NCBI GenBank assembly: GCA_963793095.1
Contig: CAWBYY010000009.1
Coordinates: 62,001-126,000, forward strand
Origin: CAVWDI01 sp963793095
GTDB taxonomy: Bacteria > Chloroflexota > Anaerolineae > Anaerolineales > UBA4823
Direction: 5' to 3'
Length of the DNA: 64,000 nt
Position 1 is the first letter of the stretch. Every line of letters begins with the position of its first letter. Shown here in pieces: positions 47,936 through 57,285 of the stretch. The translations under genes were made by a program, and so were the position numbers. Below the pieces are notes generated by a model. The model was not told the DNA's origin. It searched no databases and saw only the letters and a list, made by a program, of their open reading frames with translations.

Positions 47936-48117
47936 ACCTCAAGCCTCCTTACAATATAACATTTTTTTTAATTACAAAACCATAATCAAAGTTGTGTCAA
48001 GAATTGTGTGTAAATTCGCTTTTTAACGTTCAGGGTTCAATCCCTGCATATATGTTCAGTCTAATATAGACTCATTGCCATAACATCTAAATTGGCTAAT
48101 GTGGTGCTGCAATCAGG
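47936..48117. other. Intergenic region upstream of usp gene
   Basis: AT-rich sequence with no gene. It should hold the promoter of the Usp-CBS-transporter operon. A short palindrome CAGGG/CCCTG at 48031-48046 resembles a tRNA T-arm but no tRNA folds around it. Confidence 0.4.
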
Positions 48118-48270
48118 CTAATCTACTGGAACCTGCATTTCTGGATTCCAATCACCGCTGAGCCATTCTTCGGATTGTTCCATCACTATGGCTGGATAAA
48201 AAGTAACCGGCTCGCCCGGTTTGGATATTTTCTGAATTCTAACCCAAAAAATTTCTCGCTGATCGGTCAA
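48118..48270 (-). CDS. Possible small protein or 3' gene fragment
   Basis: A 50-residue frame from a TTG (GGAAGAT just before it) reads TDQREIFWVRIQKISKPGEP then VTFYPAIVMEQSEEWLSGDW. Composition is that of a real soluble protein. Upstream the frame closes at a TAA a few codons before the TTG. Family not recognised; it could be the end of a decayed gene. Confidence 0.35.
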   Translation of the reverse strand: MTDQREIFWVRIQKISKPGEPVTFYPAIVMEQSEEWLSGDWNPEMQVPVD

Positions 48271-48461
48271 ATCTTCCGGGTTGACACAATTTTAAGATAA
48301 CTTTCCTGCAGAGCAAACAAAAGTCCCTTCTCGGATCCAGTCTGAACCCGCCTGAAATAACTTTCTTCGCCTCACTCGCCCCGGTCCTGTCGGTCCACAA
48401 TCGGGCTGGGATCGTTGCAGTAAAATTTATGAGGAGAGAATAAAATCCTTGCCCATCCTCA
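48271..48461. other. Intergenic region downstream of PAP2 gene
   Basis: No supported gene. Nothing distinctive seen. Confidence 0.4.
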
Positions 48462-49427
48462 CTATGGCTGACCGGAGAGGTCCTGCTCTGCCAGCCCGGT
48501 TTTAACAAACAGCCAGGGCATAAACCAGCCCCCGCCGAACCCGACCAGGGCGTACCTGGCAAAGCGCCAGACCGCCTCCATCTTCACTCCCATCAATTCG
48601 TCAAATGTGCCGAATAAGAGGCTCAAGCCGGTATATGCCGCCACCACAATCACCAGCCCGACCGCTGCCCGCAGGACCCGCCGCCCGCTGGTTCCGCCCA
48701 CCGAGAACCGGACCGTCTGCCCCTCCAGGATATATCCCACCCCCAGCCCGAGGGCGGCGCCCATCGGGTCGGCAGTCACCCTGCCCGGGTGGAGCAGCCA
48801 GATAACCAGCGGCACCAGGACCGCCAGGGCGTAGCGCAAAGCAAGCGTTTGTTTCGCCAGCCAGCCGCGCACTGTTGGCTCCAGCGCGAGCCACAACGCC
48901 AGGTAAACCAGCCCGATCAGCATGCCGCCGATCACATCCTGGGGGAAATGCACGCCGAGGTACATCCTCGAGAATCCGATCAGGACGATCAGTACCAGCG
49001 CCAGGAGCCTGAACCAGGTCTTCCTGATGTGATACCCCAGGTATCCCCACACAACCAGGGCGCCCTGGGTGTGACCGCTCAAGAACGAGGGCGTGATTTC
49101 ATGCCGGATCGGAGACAAACGTCTCGTTTATGCCGGCTTTATTCAGGATGCCCTCAAGGTTCCGGGTGCATCTGGCCTGGGGATCATAAAATAATCCTTG
49201 ATCCAGGCGTTCAGGACTGATGTATAAAGGTAAGCGAACGCCAGCCCCTGCCCGACGGTTTTGTCCACACACCAGTATACCAGCGAGAAAATGACCACAT
49301 AGCCGAGGGTGCTGCCGAAATCGGTGATAAATGGAAACAGGGCGTCCAGTACACAATTGCGGGTTGCTTCAATATTCAGCAGCACCTGGTAACCCCAAGG
49401 TATGAGGTCCCAGAGAAATTCTTCCAT
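48462..49427 (-). CDS. PAP2-family membrane phosphatase (frameshifted)
   Basis: A membrane protein of about 320 residues. The three phosphatase motifs are present across frames: K-x6-RP (KDYFMIPRP), PSFLSGHTQG, and GFSRMYLGVHFPQDVIGG, with catalytic His residues in motifs 2 and 3. Two shifts between 49100 and 49180 break the part between motifs 1 and 2. Six or more helices follow. Such enzymes dephosphorylate lipid phosphates such as undecaprenyl pyrophosphate or phosphatidate. Substrate unknown. Confidence 0.8.
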
Positions 49428-49516
49428 TTATATCCTCCTAGTACACGGCGCCTCAATGCAAGCAGCTGCTGCCGCTTTTCAACCTTAAAGAATAATCCTG
49501 CCAATCTCCCTTTAGA

Positions 49517-50260
49517 CTAAATGATCCCGACATCGCTGAACTCCGGACAACCGCCCCAGTAGATGCACCATCCTGCGATCAAAAATAGCGCGATCAGGCA
49601 GCTTATGAAAAAGAAGGAAATTAAAGGCTCCTTTTTCAATCTGTCCCTGCCGTAAATTAGGGGCACCATTACGAGAACAAATGTAAAAAAGATACCAATT
49701 GGAGCGGTCCTGCCTTCAATCATAATCAGAAATAGTGTGATTCCGTGGATGATCCCGGCAGGGATGACCCACACCCACGAAACCCGATCTTCATCCGGCT
49801 TTTGCCTCCATTCAACGTATACAAGCAGCGCGGCCAGTCCGAAAATCCCCAGATGCCAGAGGTGGCGGCTCAATAACTCATCATAAAACCCTGTCAGACT
49901 GTAAGCATCCCCGTGGGTGATTTCGTTGAGCAGGCGTCCAATCGAGTTAGCCGAAAGGTGCATTCCCTGCCCTTCCGCCCATATCCCCGCCAGCAGGACA
50001 AACACCAGGCTTTCGACAAGCCTCACCCTTTCGCCCGACGCGTACCAGAAAAGCAGCCAGTAAATGGGCAGCAGGACCAGCGGCGTCAGGATATCCAGCA
50101 TATCGCCCTGGCTCACTAATGGGTTAAATTTGCAGTTATTCCACAGGAAGGCTGGCAGAATCAGAAACAATAAAAATAATATTGAGAACAAAAGGATATA
50201 TTTCGATAATCTGTCCATAAACCGCCGCTTATTTTTTACTTGAGACTGTGAATTTAACAA
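49517..50260 (-). CDS. Multi-helix membrane protein, unknown function
   Basis: A 247-residue hydrophobic protein with about seven helices. The first is YILLFSILFLLFLILPAFLW. Histidines cluster in the middle (GMHLSANSIGRLLNEITHGD, LLSRHLWHLG), which could bind haem or metal. No family recognised. A start further in (MDRLSK) is possible. Confidence 0.65.
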   Translation of the reverse strand: MLNSQSQVKNKRRFMDRLSKYILLFSILFLLFLILPAFLWNNCKFNPLVSQGDMLDILTPLVLLPIYWLLFWYASGERVRLVESLVFVLLAGIWAEGQGMHLSANSIGRLLNEITHGDAYSLTGFYDELLSRHLWHLGIFGLAALLVYVEWRQKPDEDRVSWVWVIPAGIIHGITLFLIMIEGRTAPIGIFFTFVLVMVPLIYGRDRLKKEPLISFFFISCLIALFLIAGWCIYWGGCPEFSDVGII

Positions 50261-50273
50261 AAATTTTGATTCA

Positions 50274-50420
50274 TTATGGGGTTAATTTTACAACCTTTTT
50301 TCCCGGAAAGTTGACCACCAGCAATAATCCCACCGCAAACACCGCCGTCCCGGCAAGCATTGCCTGGAAGCTGAACAGGCCAGTTGAGATGAGATTCTTG
50401 TTTTCCAGCCACTTAAACAA
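50274..50420 (-). CDS. Possible 48-residue single-helix membrane protein
   Basis: From a TTG, the frame reads FKWLENKNLISTGLFSFQ and then one strong membrane helix (AVFAVGLLLVVNF) ending PGKKVVKLTP. There is no good ribosome binding site. It lies just upstream of the seven-helix gene on the same strand and may be a small partner or the end of a lost gene. Confidence 0.3.
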   Translation of the reverse strand: MFKWLENKNLISTGLFSFQAMLAGTAVFAVGLLLVVNFPGKKVVKLTP

Positions 50421-50521
50421 ACTTTCAGGGGGTCGCTTAATTTTGTTTTACCAATCCGGTTAATACAGAATTGCACTATCTGTATCGAATTTGATAAATT
50501 GAATTATACTGGTGTAAATTA

Positions 50522-51106
50522 ATGAACGAACTGCTTTTAATGCTTTCCGGCGGAGACCTGCGTTCCGACGGGCCCTCTGACCTGGTCGCCGAGATTGTGC
50601 TCGCCAACCCGGGTTTGCTGCCGGATTTGATGGAAGGCCCCCGGGCCCCGGATGAGGTCATCCGCGGACGCTCAGCCGACTGCCTGGAAAAAATATCCCG
50701 CACCAGACCGGAGCTGTTCCGGACTTATGTCGACCAGCTTCTCAGTGCGGCACGCGGTGAGTACCTGCCAATGGCGCGCTGGCACTACGCCATGATTTTC
50801 GGCAACCTGGCTGTTTTCGAAGACCTGGCTGGAAACCTGGTCGCAGCCCTTAATGAACTGCTCGCCGACGAGAGCGCCTTCGTAAAAAGCTGGGCGATTT
50901 CAAGCCTCTCTATTTACGCCCGTTTATTCCCGCTTTACAACCCGGATATCACCGCCAGCATCCAGGTTTACCGGGACGATGAAAGCGCCGCGATCCGCTC
51001 CCGGGTCCGAAACGCAGTCGAATGCCTGCTGAACCCGGCCAGACCTCTGCCGGAAGGCTGGGTGAAGAGCGCCGTGCTTTTAGAAATGTACCCCCAGTTA
51101 ACCTGA
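50522..51106 (+). CDS. HEAT-like repeat protein
   Basis: A 194-residue all-helical protein; pairs of helices such as GRSADCLEKISRTRPELF, VAALNELLADESAFVKSWAI and RDDESAAIRSRVRNAVECLL recur about every 35-40 residues, as in HEAT repeats that bind proteins. No catalytic motif. No specific function can be given. Confidence 0.7.
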   Translation: MNELLLMLSGGDLRSDGPSDLVAEIVLANPGLLPDLMEGPRAPDEVIRGRSADCLEKISRTRPELFRTYVDQLLSAARGEYLPMARWHYAMIFGNLAVFEDLAGNLVAALNELLADESAFVKSWAISSLSIYARLFPLYNPDITASIQVYRDDESAAIRSRVRNAVECLLNPARPLPEGWVKSAVLLEMYPQLT

Positions 51107-51213
51107 AACGATCCGGGTTTTGAGCCAGAAGGATAACCGCACCGGCAGTGAAGACCCAAATCAATAACAGCAAATTACATTCAGCCTGATGAATAGCGTT
51201 AACGAACCCCCCA

Positions 51214-51729
51214 ATGCGAGACTTTGATCCGGTCCTGGACGAACTGGACCGCAAGGGCATCCCCTACCGGTTGTTCCAGCACCCCGGTCCGCTGCGCTCG
51301 CTGGAGCAGGCTGCCGAAGAGCGCGGCCAGGATCCCGGGCAGGTCGTGCGCAGCATTCTCTTCCGCTGTTCCGGCGGGAGTTATGTGATGGTGCTGGTCT
51401 CCGGTCCCGGGCAGATCTCCTGGCCGGCTTTAAGGCGCTACCTGGGCGTATCCCGGATCAGCATGGCAAGCCCGGAAGAGGTGCTCGAACAAACCGGGTA
51501 CCCCACCGGCGCAGTCTGCCCGTTCGGCCTGCCCCGGCCCCTGCGGGTTATCTCCGAGGCGTCCCTTTTCGACCTGGATGAAGTTTCGCTCGGCTCGGGG
51601 ATCCGCGCCCGGGCTTTGATCATAAAAACAGCCGACCTGCGCCGCGCCCTGGGGGGGGTTGAAACGGGGGAGTTCCTGGACAATTCCCCGGAAGCGGCGG
51701 CAGGGGTCGCGCACCCCCCTGAAAGCTGA
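51214..51729 (+). CDS. YbaK/EbsC-type aminoacyl-tRNA editing protein
   Basis: A 171-residue single domain: YRLFQHPGPLRSLEQAAEER at the start, VVRSILFRCSGGSYVMVLVS with the K/R-x-L-x-F strand, and the GYPTGAVCPFGLPRPLRV loop diagnostic of Cys-tRNA(Pro)/Ala-tRNA deacylases. These hydrolyse mischarged tRNA in trans. The usual lysine after VKSILF is replaced here by Arg (VRSILF), which may shift activity. Confidence 0.82.
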   Translation: MRDFDPVLDELDRKGIPYRLFQHPGPLRSLEQAAEERGQDPGQVVRSILFRCSGGSYVMVLVSGPGQISWPALRRYLGVSRISMASPEEVLEQTGYPTGAVCPFGLPRPLRVISEASLFDLDEVSLGSGIRARALIIKTADLRRALGGVETGEFLDNSPEAAAGVAHPPES

Positions 51730-51741
51730 ACCCATCCCACT

Positions 51742-51894
51742 TTACCTGGCGCTGTTGATTACCAGCGCCGCAATCACCCCGGGGACCCAGCCCACCAGCG
51801 TAAGCAGGGTGGTGATCAGGATCGAGCCGCAGCCCTTATCGAGCACAGCCAGGGGCGGGAAGATTACACATACCAGAACACGCAGGCAGCTCAT
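51742..51894 (-). CDS. YqaE/Pmp3-family small membrane protein
   Basis: A 50-residue protein starting MSCLRVLVCVIFPPLAVLDK with the second helix TTLLTLVGWVPGVIAALVI, the two-helix pattern of the family. In yeast and plants Pmp3 helps keep membrane potential under salt stress. GGGAG lies eight bases before the ATG. It converges with the YbaK gene. Confidence 0.85.
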   Translation of the reverse strand: MSCLRVLVCVIFPPLAVLDKGCGSILITTLLTLVGWVPGVIAALVINSAR

Positions 51895-52058
51895 TTATTT
51901 CTCCCTTCTATTTTAATATTCCGGCCTAACAGCTAATATTCAGACGCCGGACGGATGGGCACTCCCCATCTGCGTTTAAATCTACCAGACCAGCAGCGCC
52001 CCTTCCACAGATTATCTACGCCGGGATGACAGAAAGGTTGCATCTCTCCCGGTACATC

Positions 52059-52087
52059 TTGACAAGAACATTTGTTCTATTTATAAT
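52059..52087 (+). promoter_or_regulatory. Strong sigma-70 promoter with palindromic operator
   Basis: Consensus -35 TTGACA and -10 TATAAT separated by exactly 17 bp. The spacer contains the perfect palindrome AGAACATTTGTTCT (GAAC-N4-GTTC), which resembles the LexA/DinR box of Gram-positive bacteria and would block polymerase if bound. It serves the LuxR-type gene 40 bp downstream. Confidence 0.75.
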
Positions 52088-52126
52088 GAAGAGCGCAGCC
52101 AAACCCGGCTGGCAGGGACGGCAGGC

Positions 52127-52529
52127 ATGTTATTCTGGCAGCAGTTGATCGACAATCTGGGTCTTACCCCCACCCGCAAAGGCTCCTTCGCCCTGGACGG
52201 CGAGCTGGTCGAGCACGTGCGCGCCCTGGCCGAGCTTGAGCAGCGCCCGCCGGACGAACTGGCAGCCGACCTGATCATCTCGGGGCTGGCGCAACGCGAC
52301 ATGACCCGGGAAAACTGGCGCCGCTGGCATTCGCTCTCGCCGCGCGAGCAGCAGGTGGGCGCCCTGGTCTGCCTGGGCTACACCAACCGCCAGATCGCGG
52401 CCCGCCTGGTGATCTCGGCCGAGACCGTCAAGTCGCACATCCGCAGCATCCTCTACAAGTTCAACCTGCACAGCAAGCGCGAACTGGGGCTTGCTGCTGG
52501 GAGACTGGGATTTCAGCGCCTGGGATTGA
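52127..52529 (+). CDS. LuxR-type helix-turn-helix regulator (frameshifted near its end)
   Basis: A protein of about 133 residues. The N-terminal 65 residues are helical (ALAELEQRPPDELAADLII) with no known sensor domain. From about 68 there is a LuxR DNA-binding domain: SLSPREQQVGALVCLGYTNR, then IAARLVISAETVKSHI and LYKFNLHSKREL. A single base in a GGGG run near 52487, if removed, gives RELGLLLGDWDFSAWD and a natural TGA; this avoids overlap with the next gene. It is driven by an excellent promoter. Targets unknown. Confidence 0.8.
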
Positions 52530-52543
52530 CCCCCACTGTGGCT

Positions 52544-52786
52544 TTATGGGTTTGTTTCCACCCCCAGGTGCGACAGCAGGATATCCAGCGGCCAGTGGCG
52601 GTGTTCGCTGAAGGCGGACCTGGCGTCAGTCAGGGCGCGCTGTTTCTCCTCTCTGTGCCGTGAGAACCGGCCCGGAGGGGGTATCCCGTCCAGCCGTTCA
52701 GATATGCCCGCCACAGTGCCGTCGCTATCCCGGATGGCATCCTGGACGTACTGGTTGAGATATTGCTGGTAGAGCTGCTTATCCAT
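52544..52786 (-). CDS. Small hypothetical protein
   Basis: An 80-residue frame (MDKQLYQQYLNQYVQDAIRD..HWPLDILLSHLGVETNP) with a polar, plausible composition and one predicted N-terminal helix. It ends 14 bp from the end of the LuxR gene and faces it. No ribosome binding site is clear and no family is recognised. Confidence 0.45.
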   Translation of the reverse strand: MDKQLYQQYLNQYVQDAIRDSDGTVAGISERLDGIPPPGRFSRHREEKQRALTDARSAFSEHRHWPLDILLSHLGVETNP

Positions 52787-53128
52787 TTTTGTTTGTTCGT
52801 TCTCCCGGGATCTTGAGCAGTAATTCTAACATCCAAAAGGTTAATGTGGAGATACGGGCTGCAAGATTCCGTTTGAAACTTCCTGATCTTGACCGGATGC
52901 AAAAGCGGTGATATGCTTGTCGCCATGAAAACAACCGCTGGCTTTTCGAGCGCGCCGCCCCCGTCCCAGCACCAACCAGAGCCTTCCGGCAGGAGAGGTG
53001 CCTCGGGCGCGGTGCATTGCCCGGCTGTAGCGGATATATACCCTTACCCAAGCTACCAAACCACCCTCCTGGCAGGCGGGTGGTTTTTTTTATGTTGGAT
53101 ATTTTATATAAAATTCATGGAGGTTATT
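52787..53128. promoter_or_regulatory. argG leader region
   Basis: About 340 bases between divergent genes. TTGACC near 52888 may be part of an argG promoter. A leader of roughly 200 nt would then run into the terminator at 53058-53091, so the region may carry an attenuation signal. No T-box or known riboswitch motif was recognised. Confidence 0.4.
53058..53091 (+). terminator. Terminator/attenuator hairpin upstream of argG
   Basis: Perfect 9-bp stem AAACCACCC / GGGTGGTTT, 11-nt loop, then T8. It ends 37 bases before the argG ATG. No gene on the same strand lies closer than 500 bp upstream, so it is placed to stop a leader transcript of argG. Confidence 0.75.
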
Positions 53129-54389
53129 ATGTCTGAATCCAAAATCAACAAGGTGGTACTGGCTTACTCGGGCGGGCTGGACACGTCCGTTATTGTCCCC
53201 TGGCTGATCGAGAATTACGGTTGTGAGGTGATCTGTTTCACAGCCGACCTCGGGCAGGGCGCTGAACTAGAAGGGCTGGAGGAGAAAGCGATCGCCAGCG
53301 GCGCCAGCCAGGTGTTCATCCGCGACCTGAAGGAGGAATTCGCCAGCGAATATGTATTCCGGGTGGTGCGAGCCGGGGCGGTCTACGAGCGCAAATACCT
53401 GCTCGGCACTTCAATGGCGCGCCCGCTGACAGCAAAACACCAGGTCGAAATCGCCCACCAGGTCGGGGCGCAGGCAGTAGCCCACGGCGCAACCGGCAAG
53501 GGCAATGACCAGGTCCGCTTTGAGCTCACTTACATGGCGCTTGACCCGCGCTTGAAAGTGATCGCACCCTGGCGCGAGTGGGACATCCGCTCTCGTGAAG
53601 ACGCTATCCGCTATGCCCGGGAACGGGGCATTCCGGTCACCAGCACAACAAAATCAATCTACAGCCGGGACGCCAATATGTGGCACATCTCGCATGAAGG
53701 CGGTCCACTGGAGGACCCCTGGCTGGAGCCGGAGCCCGGCCTGCTGCAGCTAACCAGTACACCCGAAACCGCCCCTGACAAGGCGGAGTATGTCGAGATT
53801 GAATTTGAAGCCGGACTGCCCCTGGCTGTGAACGGGGAGAAACTCTCGCCGGCAAATCTGGTCATGCGGCTGAACCAGATCGGCGGCAGGAACGCGATCG
53901 GGGTGGTCGACCTGGTTGAGGGGCGCCTGGTTGGGATGAAATCCCACGGCATATACGAAACCCCCGGAGGGGCGATCCTGATGGCCGCCCACCGGGAACT
54001 TGAGTTCGATCGTGCTGGATCGAGAGACCATCCAGTACAAGGATATGCTGGCCCTGAAATACGCTGAACTGGTTTACAATGGGATGTGGTTCACACCCCT
54101 GCACGAAGCCCTGGACGCCTTTGTGGACAGCACCCAGGGACCGGTCAGCGGGGTTGTCAGGCTCAAACTGTATAAAGGCGGAATTTTCCCCGCCGGCCGG
54201 AAGAGCCCTTTCAGCCTGTACCGGGAGGATTTCGCCACATTCGGCCAGGATGACGTCTACGACCAGTCAAACGCCCAGGGTTTCATCCACCTGTACGGGC
54301 TGCCTTTGAAGGTGCGGGCATTAAACGGGCTGCCGGTCTCAAGCCTGGATATCCCCAAACCTGACTACTCTCGCTTCAAGAGGGACTGA
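53129..54389 (+). CDS. argG: Argininosuccinate synthase (frameshifted)
   Basis: About 419 residues across one shift near 54003. The ATP pyrophosphatase loop is VVLAYSGGLDTSV at the N-terminus; further conserved stretches are GATGKGNDQVRFEL and SHEGGPLEDPW, and in the second part VLDRETIQYKDMLALKYAEL. It joins citrulline and aspartate using ATP in arginine synthesis. GGAGGTTATT precedes the ATG. The argininosuccinate lyase gene follows, with a tandem repeat in between. Confidence 0.9.
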
Positions 54390-54682
54390 GGGTTGTAGAT
54401 TTGTTGAATAGTTGTTAATTTTGTTTACTTTGGATGTCCCAGCCCAAACCCGACTGCAAATGGCTGCACTCGCTTCAAGAGGGACTGAGGGTTGTAGATT
54501 TGTTGAAAAGCTTTTGATATTGTTGACTTTGGACGTACCGGCCCAAACCCGACTGCATACTACGCACCCGCTTCAAGAGGGACTGAGGGTTGTAGATTTG
54601 TTGAAAAGCTGTTGATTTTGTTGACTTTGGACGTCCCTGCCCAAACCCGGCTGCAAACTACGCGCCCGCTTCAAAAGGGACT
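54372..54682 (+). repeat. 98-99 bp tandem repeat between argG and argH
   Basis: Three full units and one partial start at 54372, 54471, 54569 and 54667, each beginning CGCTTCAAGAGGGACTGA. The first unit's start is the last codons and stop of argG, so the 3' end of that gene has been copied along with about 80 bases of spacer. Units 2 and 3 are closer to each other than to unit 1. Each unit contains GTTGTAGATTTGTTGAA and CCAAACCCGACTGCA. No function evident. Confidence 0.9.
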
Positions 54683-54718
54683 GAACGGTGTGGTTCTGGA
54701 TAAAAAGAGGAGTGTTAC

Positions 54719-56097
54719 ATGAAAATGTGGGGTGGTCGTTTTTCTGAAGAGACCGATCCGGCTGCCTGGTCTTACAATGCCTCCATAAATTTTGACCGGC
54801 GCCTGGCGCCCCAGGATGTGCGCCTCAGCATCGCCTGGGCGAAGGCCCTGGAAGGGGCTGGCGTGCTGAGCCCGGCTGAGGGCGCCAAATTCCAGGCCGG
54901 GTTGGAGGCAATCCGGACCGAGATCCAAACCAACCGCTTCCAGGTGCTCGAGTTTGACGAGGACATCCACAGCGCGGTCGAGCGCCGGCTGGGCGAACTT
55001 ACCGGCCCTCTGGCAGGAAAGCTGCACACCGGGCGCAGCCGCAACGACCAGGTCGCGACTCGACCTGCGCCTGTGGCTGCTGGACCATCTGCCTGAGCTC
55101 GACCAGGGTTTCCTGAACCTGATGTCCGTCCTGCTTGGACAGGGCTGAGAGCGAGGTTGAGGTTGTCCTGCCGGGCTACACCCACCTGCAGCGGGCCCAA
55201 CCGGTCTCCCTGGCGCACTGGTGGCTGTCCCACTTCTGGCCCCTGCAGCGCGACCGTTCACGCCTGGCTGGCCTGGCGGAACGTACTGCGGTAATGCCGC
55301 TTGGTTCAGCCGCCCTGGCGGGAACGCCCTACCCGGTGGATCGCTTCGCGCTGGCAAGGGAACTCGGTTTCAGCCAGCCCTGCCAGAACAGCATCGACGG
55401 CGTGTCCGACCGGGATTTTGTAGCCGAGTTTTTATTCTGCGCCTCCCTTGCCGGGATCCACCTGAGCCGGTTTTGTGAAGCCGTTGTGCTTTACGCTTCA
55501 GCCGAATTTGGATTCTTTACTCTGCCGGAACGGTTTGCGACCGGGTCGAGCATTATGCCCCAGAAGATGAACCCGGATATATTCGAACTGGGGCGCGCCA
55601 AAGCAGGGGTCCTGCTGGGAAACCTGACCGGCTTGCTGGCTGTTCTGAAAGGGCTGCCGTCCGCCTACGACAAGGATCTCCAGGAGGACAAAGTCCCGCT
55701 CTTCTCCTCCTTCGACATCCTGTCCAGCACCCTGGCCGTCCTGGAAGGGGCTGTCCGCTCCCTGAAAGTGAATCCCGAAAGAATGTTAAACGCGGTCAGC
55801 CCGGATATGATGGCGACCGACCTGGCAGACCAGCTGGTGGAGAGGGGGATCCCCTTCCGGGAAGCGCATGCGCTAGCCGGCCAGGTAAACCGCCTGGCGT
55901 CGCTCCAGGGTAAGGATCTTTCTCAGCTTTCCAGGGATGAGCTGGCATCCATAAGCCCGCTTATCACCCCGCAGCTGGTCGCTGAGATCACCCCCGGTGC
56001 CAGTATTCAGAAACGCCGTTCATACGGGGGGACCGCTCCAGAAGAAATCAAAAGACAACTGCAGGCTGCCCGTTCGCTGCTCGAGGCAGGTTCCTGA
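54719..56097 (+). CDS. argH: Argininosuccinate lyase (frameshifted)
   Basis: About 459 residues. The start is MKMWGGRFSEETDP, the substrate-binding HTGRSRNDQVATR segment follows, and the lyase signature is GSSIMPQKMNPD. Two shifts near 55060 and 55140 break the region just after the HTGRSRNDQ motif; the frames join as LDLRLWLLDHLPELDQG and LLDRAESEVEVVLPGYTHLQ. It splits argininosuccinate into arginine and fumarate. GGAG lies upstream of the ATG. Confidence 0.9.
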
Positions 56098-56188
56098 TAA
56101 AGGCGAAACCCGTAAAAAGAAAGTGCCCATCCGGATGCGGCTGGCGCCAGCTTTCCTATTTATTCACCGGTTAACAATTAACAGCAAA

Positions 56189-56212
56189 CGAGGCCCTGCA
56201 TGCAGGGCCTCG
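56189..56212. terminator. Bidirectional terminator
   Basis: A perfect 24-base palindrome, CGAGGCCCTGCA followed by its reverse complement, between convergent genes. AGC/GCT arms extend it. Confidence 0.8.
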
Positions 56213-56250
56213 CTGTATTCAAAACGCTTACTGTAATCTAAGTCGCCGGT

Positions 56251-56907
56251 TTACCACTCGTGGGTCTTGTCATACAGGTATCGCCAGCGGCAGAGACCAC
56301 GGGCCGGGAACCTCTTGGCTCCAACATACCAGTACAGGTAGGTGTTGAAACCGCAACCGCGCTTCCAGTACACATTCAGGCGCAGTTCGTCCCAGTTGTC
56401 GTAAGTCTGCCATTCTTCGTCCCACCAGCCCTTGGAGGCGTAGCGCAGGGTCAGCCACTGCTGGTACATAACTTTCTCCATGGTGGGCTCGCCGTAGTTC
56501 GGCTCCTGCACGATTGTGCCGTCGTAATTCACCAGGCGGTACGGGGTACCGTAGGCGCAGGGCACAAAGTTGAGGCGCACGTTGCTGGCCATAACCAGCT
56601 GGCCGCTGCTGCTCACACCAACGCAGGCATCGTACTTGCCCTCACCATAGGTGGTGGTGCGGGTGTAGACGTCCTCAACAACGGTGAACACCCTGACGGT
56701 CGGGAAGGTCTTGGTCCCGGCAGGGATGGTCAGGTAGTAGAACTGCTTGCCGATGTCCGAGCCTTCCAGCTTCAGGAAGACATCATTGCCGGACTTGTTG
56801 ATTACTGTCAGACGAACAACCCTCAGCATCGGGCCGGAAGCCAGAAGCATGGAGGCGATCATCACAACAGCAACAACGAGTAAGATCGTTTTCTTCATTT
56901 TTTCCAT
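56251..56907 (-). CDS. Secreted protein of unknown function
   Basis: A 218-residue protein with an N-terminal signal peptide (KKTILLVVAVVMIASMLLASG). The mature part has a beta-rich first half (RVVRLTVINKSGNDVFLKLEG) and a Trp/Tyr/Arg-rich second half (YASKGWWDEEWQTYDNWDEL, YWKRGCGFNTYLYWYVG). Cysteines occur in pairs, fitting an exported protein. GGAGA lies before the ATG. No family recognised. Confidence 0.7.
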   Translation of the reverse strand: MEKMKKTILLVVAVVMIASMLLASGPMLRVVRLTVINKSGNDVFLKLEGSDIGKQFYYLTIPAGTKTFPTVRVFTVVEDVYTRTTTYGEGKYDACVGVSSSGQLVMASNVRLNFVPCAYGTPYRLVNYDGTIVQEPNYGEPTMEKVMYQQWLTLRYASKGWWDEEWQTYDNWDELRLNVYWKRGCGFNTYLYWYVGAKRFPARGLCRWRYLYDKTHEW

Positions 56908-57285
56908 TCTCCTTTATGTATTTGTTACCATAAATAGGTTTGTAAGTTAGCGAGATTATAGCAGTATGCTTAACAGAAGTCAAGTGTTTTCCTAACCAAT
57001 TAATGTAAATCACTTAACAGTTTCTTAAGTTAGGAGGGTAAAATGGGCTAAAAAAGGATAGATTCGGGTAGAATTTTATGAAAATATTATCGTTCTTTTA
57101 AGAAATTGGAAAATTCTAATCTTTTTGGCTTAAATTTACACATAGCCACCTTTCTGGAAAAACTGCCGGCAAATGAATGCAGCCGGGCGGGCCGAAGCGC
57201 CGGGCGGGGGTTTCGGCAAATCAGCCTGCTGCACCTGCCAGTTAGTTTTCATATATAATACGCTTTTACATCCCGGTTATCGAAT
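56908..57285. other. Divergent intergenic region
   Basis: No gene seen. AT-rich left half with promoter-like TATAA stretches for the secreted-protein gene; the right half has a GC-rich GCCGGGCGG stretch. Nothing more specific. Confidence 0.4.

Noticed and set aside
48031..48046. CAGGGTTCAATCCCTG resembles a tRNA T-arm
   Set aside because: The loop is six, not seven, bases and no acceptor, D or anticodon arm can be folded around it.
54412..54615. Open frame inside the argG-argH tandem repeat
   Set aside because: It is produced by translation of the repeat unit itself; no family resemblance and no ribosome binding site.
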